Source of the DNA: UBA2965 sp036526135
GTDB taxonomy: Bacteria; Pseudomonadota; Gammaproteobacteria; Pseudomonadales; Azotimanducaceae
Direction of reading: 5' to 3'
Assembly (NCBI GenBank): GCA_036526135.1
Contig: DATCZA010000044.1
Coordinates: forward strand, 1 to 53,427
Length of the DNA: 53,427 nt
Shown here: positions 36,315 to 43,762 of the stretch, one piece after another
Numbering within the stretch: the stretch's first letter is position 1
Layout of the letters: each line of letters starts with the position of its first letter
Program-made: the position numbers and the translations under genes
The notes under the pieces: generated by a model
The model's input: the letters and a program-made list of their open reading frames with translations, nothing else
Told to the model about the DNA's origin: nothing
The model's database searches: none

Positions 36315-36350
36315 CGGCTGCACCCGCGGCTGCACCCGCGGCTGCACCTA
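36315..36350. repeat. three tandem 12-base repeats
   Basis: CGGCTGCACCCG occurs twice in a row, followed by CGGCTGCACCTA and a partial fourth unit. It lies in a non-functional stretch. Confidence 0.8.
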
Positions 36351-36568
36351 CGGCTGATCCGCGCGGTTGCCGAGCTTCTCGGCGTCGCGGTGACCGAACT
36401 GAGGCTGACCCAATCTGACTTCTGGCCTAAGTACGGCGCCGGGGACCGACCGCCGTTCTGGGTTTCCCGCAGCCCTACTGGACGACGGCGACCATCGATG
36501 CCGTTGAGGCCCGCTACGGCGTATTCGGAATGAACATGACGCCGTATCGGCAGGCGCTGGATTCCTGA
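36351..36568 (+). pseudogene. possible gene remnant, split over two frames
   Basis: The 343-base gap between 36226 and 36569 holds no intact gene. One frame reads VTELRLTQSDFWPKYGAGDR then PPFWVS, and from about 36464 a second frame reads FPQPYWTTATIDAVEARYG then VFGMNMTPYRQALDS to a TGA at 36566. Both pieces have protein-like composition and could be one frameshifted tail. I do not recognise the family. Confidence 0.3.
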
Positions 36569-36569
36569 C

Positions 36570-37055
36570 TCAGGCGGTGCGCAGGCGGTATGTGCGCGAA
36601 CGCGGGCCGTCGGGTTCCTCGTACTCGATGGCTGGTTCGTGGTGAGCCGGATCGATGCCGAGTTCCCTGTAGACGCGACGAATGGCGACCAGTTCCTCCG
36701 GCACGAGCTCGTTGTCGGCGTGTGCCGTGTAGTGGGCGATGTTCACCAGCATCTCGCCGGCCTTCAGGTCGCCCTTGAAGCGGGAGATGGTGCGCAGCGC
36801 CAGCGCTTCGCCCGTAGCAGCGTTGGCCCTGATCGCAGCTACGAACTGACAGTGAAGCCGAATCGCGGTGCGTGGTTCGAAGACGTTGAGCCGTCGGATG
36901 TTCTCCATCACGCTCTCGATGGACAGGCGCTCCGCGGCGTTCACGTGCTCGTCGGCCATGGCGATCAGCGCGCTGGCTGCCATGGAAGCCTCGAGGAACG
37001 GACGATTTCTCAATCGTACGTAACCGTCTCCGGCGATCTTCTCCCTCAAACTCAC
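36570..37055 (-). CDS. TerB-like domain protein
   Basis: A 161-residue, mostly helical protein. The central part (about 25-130) with ALIAMADEHVNAAERLSIES, RLNVFEP, then AGEMLVNIAHYTAHADNELV followed by PEELVAIRRVYRELG fits the TerB fold (tellurite-resistance/DjlA-like helical domain) with its two acidic A-D-x-x-V/L-x-x-x-E metal-site-like motifs. GTG at 37055 is preceded by GGAG at seven bases. Upstream codons look untypical. It appears intact although its neighbours are broken. The function is unknown. Confidence 0.65.
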   Translation of the reverse strand: MSLREKIAGDGYVRLRNRPFLEASMAASALIAMADEHVNAAERLSIESVMENIRRLNVFEPRTAIRLHCQFVAAIRANAATGEALALRTISRFKGDLKAGEMLVNIAHYTAHADNELVPEELVAIRRVYRELGIDPAHHEPAIEYEEPDGPRSRTYRLRTA

Positions 37056-37231
37056 TATCGACTCCGCTTCCCTCGAACGTGGGCGCCGGCATTGAATGCT
37101 CTGTTCTACGCCCAGAGCGATCGAACCATGGGGCCGATGCACCTGCCACGAATCAGTTCACAAGAGGCGGGCACATCCCATGGCAATGGATCAAAACCCC
37201 GACCGCGTATTACGGCAAGCGTGAAGTGTGT

Positions 37232-37713
37232 TCAAGTTTTCCCTACGGGAAGCGCCACGACGTTGGATTGCGATGGCTGCAGTTTGATCCATCGGCCGAC
37301 CGCCGCGCGTAACTCACCGTCGCTGAGCAGCGTCATCAATTCTCGGGTGCTCTTACCTGTGAGCAGGGCGCGAAACTCGTCGCCTTTGATGAGCCTGCGA
37401 GCGGGGTCTCGCGTCCGCTGAAACCGGAAATCGTGAACCCGCAGGTCGTGGTCCAACGCCCGGACGATCTCGTCGAGTCCCCACTGACCCAGCTCGGTTC
37501 GCGCATGGACCAATCCTTTGGGTTTGCCGCCGGCGGTGACCACGTACAGGGAGTGGCGACCGAACTCGTCGAATTAGAAGGGAAAGGGCAGACCGCGCTC
37601 CAGGGCATCCCGCGCGGATTTGCCAACGGTGCATACGCCGGTCCGCCGGCTGCGAGCAGCGCGGCCAGAAGTGTGAGACTTGCCAGAGGACCGTCCTTGC
37701 GGGAAAGCGTCAT
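37232..37713 (-). pseudogene. broken gene for a small secreted protein (frameshift and TAA)
   Basis: The gene starts with ATG in the stop of the gene before it (ATGA overlap) and encodes a good signal peptide (SLTLLAALLAAGGPAYA). Just after it the protein-like reading changes frame to TVGKSARDALERGLPFPF, meets a TAA near 37573, and continues in that frame as FDEFGRHSLYVVTAGGKPKG and VRALDHDLRVHDFRFQRTRD to 37232. Without the two lesions the product would be about 160 residues. I do not recognise the family. Confidence 0.6.
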
Positions 37714-38270
37714 TGAAGTGTCCTGTACCTGAATTGAAGCTGCCCAACGGACTCCTCGTCGCGGGGTCCGTAGACCTCCTGCTCGTTGAGGTACTGGAAG
37801 CTGACCTCGAGATTGCGCGAAGCCAGGTAGCGGGCACCTGCCGCCCAGGAGGTCTGATCGTTTCAGCTTTCGTTGGGCTTCTTGTTGAACCAGCGTTCCT
37901 GAACATAGGCGGCGAAACGCTCGCGCCTCGAGATCAGGTTCAATTCGGTGAGCACGTTCACGACGTCGGCACCGTCGTCATCGCCGACCGAGACTTCGGT
38001 CATCACGCCGAACGGCCCCCGGTACCATTGCGCATCCAGCCCGAAGCGGTCGCGCTCGATGAAACGACCATTCGGCAGGCGGACATTGCCGGTGAACGCC
38101 GACAGGCCCAACCCTGTGGAGCCGAAGTACGCCTGGTCGCCCTGCGCGGTGCCGACCCTGCCGGTGAATGCCCAGGGCTCTGCCCGGGCTGCGGGCCCGA
38201 TGATCGATGCCGTGACCAGCAGGAGCGCCGTGATCTGGCGAGCCGAGCGTTCCCGTCCGACCTTTAGCAT
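37710..38270 (-). pseudogene. broken small envelope beta-barrel-like gene with internal TGA
   Basis: The start ATG (38270) gives a signal peptide ending in PAARAEP and alternating aromatic strands typical of small outer-membrane barrels (AYFGSTGLGLSAFTG, RFGLDAQWYRGPFGVMTEV, ERFAAYVQERWFN). After codon 135 there is a TGA at 37863-37865. The same frame goes on for 50 codons with the same pattern (TSWAAGARYLASRNLEVSFQ and a final LQFRYRTLQ) to the true stop at 37710, which overlaps the next ATG. I read the TGA as a nonsense mutation. Confidence 0.65.
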
Positions 38271-38518
38271 GGTTGTCTCCGTCCGCCGCAACCGTCGAGC
38301 GCAACTTCTATGGCAATGAATGCAATTGGTGCGCCAGCTGACGGATCGCCGGATAATCAGGGCTCTCAGCGCCATCGAGCGCCGCGCAATGCAACAGAAT
38401 TCGCGAAATGCGTCGCAAAATGCGAATCTCAAGCCAAACAGACTCAGGCAGCGATCAATGACGCCGCCGCCGGATGGTCTACACGGTTCGTGCCAGGTGA
38501 TCCACAGGAGCGTTCCCC

Positions 38519-39199
38519 TTGGTCCCTGAGTACCCGGCGGCGCTCATCTTCGACTGCGATGGGGTGCTGGTGGACAGCGAGATCGTCGCCCAGCGAATCG
38601 AGCGCGCGCACCTGGCCTCGATCGGCCTTCACTACGAGCAGGTCGAGTTCGTTCATCGCTTTACCGGCACCTCCGAGCCGGAGTTCCTCCGGCGGGTGGA
38701 AGACGACGCTCTGGAGCGGCTGCGCAGGAAGCTTCCGGATGGGATCATTGACGAGATGAAGCGCGCCGTGCAGGCGGAGCTTGAACGCGTGCTCCAACCG
38801 ATCTCGGGCGTCCGCGCGATGCTAGCCTGTTGGGACGGCCCGAAAGCGGTGGCTTCATCGAGCACCTTAGCGGCTCTGCGCTTCAAGCTGGGTCGTACCG
38901 GGCTCGACACGGCCTTCGGTGCTCACGTCTACTCTGCCGAGCTCGTCGGCCGTGGCAAGCCTGATCCCGCCGTGTTCCTGCACGCGGCGGCCCGTCTTGG
39001 GTTGGACCCTGGGCGTTGCGCGGTGATCGAGGACAGCGTGAACGGCATCCTGGGGGCGAAACGGGCGGGAATGACAGCCATCGGATTCATCGGCGGAGCA
39101 CACTGCGTGCCCGGTCATGCGGACGCGCTGCGCGAGGTCGGCGCACAGTGGACATTCAGCAACTTTGCCGAGCTCAGTGAATTCCTGGATTTGATCTGA
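38519..39199 (+). CDS. HAD-family hydrolase (beta-phosphoglucomutase-like phosphatase)
   Basis: A 226-residue protein with all HAD motifs: IFDCDGVLVDSE (nucleophile and acid/base Asp), ASSS (motif II), GKPDPAVF (lysine) and VIEDSVNGILGAKRAGM (the motif after III). The helical cap between residues 18 and 90 is of the C1 type found in phosphoglycolate and sugar-phosphate phosphatases. The TTG start follows AGGAG at a good distance. It looks intact. The substrate is unknown. Confidence 0.9.
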   Translation: MVPEYPAALIFDCDGVLVDSEIVAQRIERAHLASIGLHYEQVEFVHRFTGTSEPEFLRRVEDDALERLRRKLPDGIIDEMKRAVQAELERVLQPISGVRAMLACWDGPKAVASSSTLAALRFKLGRTGLDTAFGAHVYSAELVGRGKPDPAVFLHAAARLGLDPGRCAVIEDSVNGILGAKRAGMTAIGFIGGAHCVPGHADALREVGAQWTFSNFAELSEFLDLI

Positions 39200-39232
39200 G
39201 AGAGGCTGACTCTGGCTGGGCTGCGCCCCGGA

Positions 39233-40169
39233 TCAAGGCTGCCGTTTGGTCAGCTCGTCGATGACGGCAAGTTCCTCTTCCGTTACCACGTTGTCGGCCA
39301 TGGCAACGGCTCTCACCGCCTGGTTCAGCGCTTCGCGGTCTTGCTCGTTCTGGAACGTCTGGTTCCCTGCCTGAGCCTGGGCGATTGCCATGTCCACCAC
39401 CAGGTCGAGCTCCGCCCCGGAAAAAATCTGGCGCTGGCGCAGCAACTCGACGATGGACATGACCTGCTCGCTGGATTCCCGGTCCAGAGAGGCCGTCGGT
39501 TCGTCCGCCAGCACGAGCCGAGGCTGGTTTACCAGCGCGCGCCATCCCCGCTCGCTGCTGTTGCCCGCCGGAGAGCTGTCCGGGAAGCTTGTGGGTATGC
39601 TCTCCGAGGCCGACCTTCGCGCGTCGCAGCCCGCCGATGATGGTGAGCAGCGTGCTCTTGCCGGAACCGGAAGGTCCGGTCAGCACCACCAGCTTGCCGA
39701 TGCGCTCGCCTTCACGCGCATGGACGGCCAGGACCTGGCCGTCTACCGGAGCTTTGATCCTCGCCCGGGCGAGCTGGGCGCGCGCGGCGATCAGTTCGGC
39801 CTGGTAGATCTCGACGTCCCTCTGCGCTTCGTCGAGCGCCGCTTCTGACTGGAACGAGCTCTTCTTGAGCTCCTGCTGGCGCTTCAGCACCCGCTTGGCA
39901 TGATCGAGGGCCACCTGAACGCGTTTCACCTCGGCAGCCTTGATCGCATAGGTATCCAGGCGAGCCAGCACATCGCCCCGTTTGACCAGGTCGCCCTCGT
40001 CGACCAGAAGCTCGGCCACGACGGCAATCTCGGAAGGCCCGACGAGCTGAAAGACGCCGTCGTGGGGCTCTATCCGGCCCAGGCTCGAGACCCCGCGGGC
40101 GGCTGCATCCAACGGCACAGCCACCAAAATCATGGTCAGAAAGAGCGCACCGGCTCGAAACGTCGTCAT
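39233..40169 (-). pseudogene. composite remnant: HlyD-type adaptor fused to a collapsed ABC ATPase and a TerB-like tail
   Basis: The frame begins like a DevB/HlyD periplasmic adaptor (signal region, then LGRIEPHDGVFQLVGP, coiled-coil, RARIKAPVDGQVLAVHAREG). After residue 158 it runs directly into an ABC ATPase Walker A (VVLTGPSGSGKSTLLTIIGG). Near residue 183 it jumps to the signature region (GQLSGGQQQR). A frameshift follows, Walker B continues in another frame (RLVLADEPTASLD), and near 39430 the text changes to a TerB-like helical tail (AVAMADNVVTEEELAVIDEL). The permease gene and most of each domain are gone. I read it as the collapse of a devBCA-type exporter operon plus a neighbour. Confidence 0.75.
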
Positions 40170-40251
40170 GCTTCCCCCTGCGGCATTTTCCCGGCGTTCG
40201 TTGTACGGTACGTTAGCGGCTAATGGCTACAATGGGATCAAGAGGGGCGGT

Positions 40252-41151
40252 ATGCAAAGCAAAGGAGCAATCTTGATTCTCTCCACCGACGGTGGCGGTT
40301 CCCGGGGTCTGATCGCGGCGAACGTGCTCTACCACATGGAAAAGAAGGCCGAGATCCCGATACGTGAAACGTTCGACTTCTCCGCTGGCGTGAGCACTGG
40401 TGCCATGGTGGCTGCCTACCTCGCACGCAACGCGGGCACCATGGAAGAGGTGGCCAAGAAAGCCTACTCCTCCGAGAACCTGTCCAAGATTATGAACAAG
40501 TCCATCTGGGACCGGATTCTTGGCAGGCTTCAGAACCAGCCGAAGTACGACGGGCAGAACGAGAGGGCATACGTCTCGTCGGTGACCCAGGATTCCCGGA
40601 TCAACGACATCACCGACAAGTTTCTGCTGATCCTTGCCTACGACTTCATCAACCGGGAGCTGGTCACCTTCAGGAACAACCGCGGCCACGACGGCTGGTA
40701 CAACCCGTCCCTGACGGAGGTTTGCGATGCGGCGTCCGCGGCGCCCACCCTCAGAGAGATTTGGGTGGTGTCGCTGGGCACCGGCAGGCCGATGCACGAG
40801 CTCAGCCAGGACGAACGCGACCGCATCGGCGAGGCGTCGCGGGATTGGGGAATCGTCGGTTGGGTGGCCAACGGTCTACTCGATCACATGATGAGCGCCA
40901 GCTCGTGCGTCAGCACCCATCGGTGCGAACAGCTGCTTGGCGACCACTACGTGCGCGTCGGCGGGGAGCTGCCGCGCAAGCTGATGCAGCTGGACAACAC
41001 GTCGGAAACCCGGATTGCCGATCTCCAGTCCTACGCCTTTCTGTGGTTCGAGGAGCACATCGGTCGGGTTCAGCAGTTTCTCGACGATTGCGACCTAGCC
41101 CGGCGCCGCTGGGGCGAGGAGGCGAAAGCCGACGGCGAATATGCGGTCTGA
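40252..41151 (+). pseudogene. patatin-like phospholipase lacking the catalytic Asp segment
   Basis: The 299-residue frame starts with ATG after a GAGGGG site. The oxyanion motif DGGGSRG (13-19) and the nucleophile elbow GVSTG (46-50, Ser48) are present, and KFLLILAYDFINRELVTF and YNPSLTEVCDAASAAPT follow in normal order. Patatins then carry about 40-60 residues with the D-G-G/A motif, whose Asp completes the Ser-Asp dyad. Here AAPT is joined at once to EIWVVSLGTGRP (junction near 40750). The frame is kept, so a protein may be made, but it should be inactive. Confidence 0.7.
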
Positions 41152-41181
41152 GCCGGGTTCGCCCGGGCGGCGCCGATCGGC

Positions 41182-42411
41182 ATGAGCAGGGATTCGAGCG
41201 AGGTTCGGCGCAACTGGCAGCTGCTGGTGAGCGCGTGCACGGGCATCATCTGCAGCTCCATCGTTCTACCGTACTACTCCATCGGCGCCCTGGTGGTGCC
41301 CATTACGGAGGAGTTCGGCTGGCAGCGCTCCCAGTTTCAGATGGCCATCCTCTTCAGCTCCGGCCTGGGCGCGCTCACCGCGCCCGTGGTTGGCTGGCTC
41401 ATCGATCGCTACGGGGCTCGGCGCATCGCGTTGCCGGGGATCCTCGGGCTGTCGGTCGGCTTCGTTCTGGCGACGTTCATGGACGGGCGCCTGTGGATGC
41501 TCTATCTGTCTTATGGCGCCATGGCCCTGCTCGGCGCGGGGACGATTCCGGTCACCTGGACCCGTGCCATTACCACCAACTTCTTTCGACAACGGGGCCT
41601 TGCCCTGGGGCTTACGCTCAGCGGCACGGGGCTGTGCGCGGTGATCGTTCCTCAGTATGCCGTCTGGATGGTGGAAGCTTACGGCTGGCGCGCCGCGTAC
41701 CTCGGGCTCGCGGCCATGCCGCTGCTGATCGCCGGGCCCGTGGTGTACTTCGGCTTTCGCCCCCGGGAGGGGATTGGCGGAGAGGCCCTGGAGACCGGCG
41801 AGGCTCAGTGGGGTATGACCCTGGGAGAAGCTTTCCGGACTACCAAGTACTGGGTGCTGCTGATCTCCATCTTCGTGGTTTACATGGCGGTTTCCGGCAT
41901 CGGCCCCAACCTCATCCCGGCGCTGGTGGACGACGGGCTGACGCCTGCCCAGGCGGCCACGGCGCTCAGCACGTTCGGCGGCGCGATCATTGCCGGGCGG
42001 ATCATCGTGGGTTACCTCGTGGACCGGTTCTGGGCGCCAGGAGTGGCGGCCCTGTCCCTCAGCCTTCCCGTGGCCGGCTGCCTGATGCTGGTGGGCGCCC
42101 CCGGCTTCGAGACCGCCGTGGCCGCCGCGCTGCTGATCGGGATCGCGGCGGGTGCAGAGCTTGATCTGATGTCGTTTCTGGCGGCGAAATACTTCGGTCT
42201 GCGTCACTACGCCAAGATTTACGCGGTGCTATATGCCACCCTGGCCGTCTGCTCGGGCACGGCTCCCATGCTGTTTGCCCGGGTGTACGACGTGACGGCC
42301 AGCTACGACGTGAGCTTCTGGATCTCCACGGTTCTGTTCGCGCTGGGCGCCGTGCTCGTCCTAGCCATGGGCGCGTATCCGCGGATGGGGGATTCACGGG
42401 AACTGCCCTGA
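41182..42411 (+). CDS. MFS transporter (monocarboxylate/OFA-like)
   Basis: A 409-residue carrier with twelve predicted helices and the opening pattern SIGALVVPITEEFGWQRSQF seen in the monocarboxylate/oxalate-formate-like branch. The conserved loop after helix 2 is GWLIDRYGARRIALPG, and TTNFFRQRGLALGLTLSGTG marks helix 5. Substrates are probably organic acids, from family resemblance. It appears intact, 30 bases after the broken patatin gene, and convergent to the lipoprotein gene. Confidence 0.87.
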   Translation: MSRDSSEVRRNWQLLVSACTGIICSSIVLPYYSIGALVVPITEEFGWQRSQFQMAILFSSGLGALTAPVVGWLIDRYGARRIALPGILGLSVGFVLATFMDGRLWMLYLSYGAMALLGAGTIPVTWTRAITTNFFRQRGLALGLTLSGTGLCAVIVPQYAVWMVEAYGWRAAYLGLAAMPLLIAGPVVYFGFRPREGIGGEALETGEAQWGMTLGEAFRTTKYWVLLISIFVVYMAVSGIGPNLIPALVDDGLTPAQAATALSTFGGAIIAGRIIVGYLVDRFWAPGVAALSLSLPVAGCLMLVGAPGFETAVAAALLIGIAAGAELDLMSFLAAKYFGLRHYAKIYAVLYATLAVCSGTAPMLFARVYDVTASYDVSFWISTVLFALGAVLVLAMGAYPRMGDSRELP

Positions 42412-42464
42412 TCCGCTCCGATGCAGGGCGCGTAGCGTGGTGTCAGGGCGAGGGTTGGCGACAT

Positions 42465-43583
42465 CTACTTTCTGCACGGTGTCTTGAACCGATACTCCGG
42501 GCTCCATTGGCTCGTGGTCGGCTCGCCGAAGCTCAGGTAGTGGGCGCGAACCTTCCAGCTGTAGGTTCGACAGGCCTCCAGGGAGTCCGGGGGCACGTAG
42601 CGCATTTTGTGGGTTCGAAAGCTCACCGGATTGGCCTGTCGGTCGGCCGCGATGGCGAGCTCGTACTCGACAGCTTGGGCGGGTGTGCCGTTCCCGCCGT
42701 CCAGAGCCGACCAGACGAACATGGGCCGCCGCCCGGAGATCGTGCCAGCGCCGAATCGTCGGCGCGAGACGGGCTCGACGCCGTGGACCCGGATGGCGGG
42801 GTAGAGAAAGAGGTCGTCCGCCATCTCTCTGGCGATGTCGGCAAACTGCTCGTGCAGGGCATTGGTCAGGACGCTGCCGCCGTCACCGGCCCAATCGGAA
42901 ACCGCCCGGGGCGGAAGCTCCCGCCAGTACTTTCTGATGGCGAGCGACTGGCCGCTTACGAGGCTGGTCAGGGTCAGACGATTCAGGGTGTCGAAATAGA
43001 CGTGGAAGTCGTTTGCGCTCACGTGGCTGGCGATGCTGTCCATGTCCATGTCCAGCACGGAGTCGAAGCCGCGCGCGGCGAGCTCCGCGTTGCTGGCATC
43101 GGGGTCGACGAATTCCCAATCCATGGGCGCCGACGTCGTCAACTCGTTCTCCAGTGCCCGCTGCATCTGCGCGGGCGCGAAGTCCAGCGTCCGAACGAGC
43201 ACCTCGTTTCCGGAAGTGATCTCTTCCTTGGAATCAGCGGCTGCGGCCCCGTAGACGGCCCCTCCGGCGGCGACGATGGGGGCGGTGACGAGCCCGAAGG
43301 CGGCGATCAGCAATCCTCCCTCACCGGCTTGACCTGCCGCTTCGAAGGATCCGCCCAGCCAGGTTGCCCCCGCCGAGAGCGCCGTTTTGCGTGCTGCCGC
43401 GCCCTTCGTGTCCACGTTCGCCGCCAGCGCCACCTTGGGACGATCCGGGCTGCGCACGGCCATGCGGCCGATCTGGTCCCGGGTGATGTTCGCGATCCCC
43501 GTGGGCTGAACGGGTTGCTGGACCGCGCAGCCTCCGGCCAGAAGCACGATGAGGACGGCGGCGGCTTGGGTTCGGATCTGCAT
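42465..43583 (-). CDS. lipoprotein of unknown function with glycine-rich segment and FN3-like end
   Basis: A 372-residue lipoprotein: the signal ends in the lipobox LLAGGC (Cys19), then a Gln/Pro linker. Residues about 70-115 form a glycine/alanine-rich hydrophobic stretch like a glycine zipper (GLLIAAFGLVTAPIVAAGGA). The middle is alpha/beta. The last 85 residues (RRPMFVWSALDG, YELAIAAD, YSWKVRAHYL, WSPEYRFKTP) resemble a fibronectin type III domain. Asp or Gln sorting cannot be judged firmly, but Ala at +2 suggests the outer membrane. I do not recognise the family. Confidence 0.8.
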   Translation of the reverse strand: MQIRTQAAAVLIVLLAGGCAVQQPVQPTGIANITRDQIGRMAVRSPDRPKVALAANVDTKGAAARKTALSAGATWLGGSFEAAGQAGEGGLLIAAFGLVTAPIVAAGGAVYGAAAADSKEEITSGNEVLVRTLDFAPAQMQRALENELTTSAPMDWEFVDPDASNAELAARGFDSVLDMDMDSIASHVSANDFHVYFDTLNRLTLTSLVSGQSLAIRKYWRELPPRAVSDWAGDGGSVLTNALHEQFADIAREMADDLFLYPAIRVHGVEPVSRRRFGAGTISGRRPMFVWSALDGGNGTPAQAVEYELAIAADRQANPVSFRTHKMRYVPPDSLEACRTYSWKVRAHYLSFGEPTTSQWSPEYRFKTPCRK

Positions 43584-43694
43584 CTGGCTGTCTCCCTGCG
43601 TGTACGTGGCAGGCAGCCTCGCATCGCCGCGCGCGCAGATCCTGATGTGCGGCTGAAGCTTGTTGTGGTTTTCTTAGGCGCCGGTAACTATCTG

Positions 43695-43714
43695 ATTTAT
43701 TTATATTTAAATTT
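43695..43714. promoter_or_regulatory. pure A/T tract upstream of the lipoprotein gene
   Basis: Twenty consecutive A/T bases stand out in this GC-rich window. The tract lies 112 bases before the lipoprotein start and after the TIR-protein stop, both on the minus strand. It probably is or contains a promoter or UP-like element for the lipoprotein gene. No exact boxes can be fixed. Confidence 0.4.
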
Positions 43715-43762
43715 GGCCTTGCGCCCGTAAACACGTGGACGTCGAAGCGCCACGTCGAGCCG

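Noticed and set aside
36315..36350. Short tandem repeats as a CRISPR start
   Set aside because: The units are 12 bases, directly adjacent with no spacers, and there is no cas gene in the window.
37863..37865. In-frame TGA in the barrel-like gene as a selenocysteine codon
   Set aside because: No selenoprotein family fits, the position is between beta strands with no catalytic context, and the next gene is also broken. A nonsense mutation is simpler.
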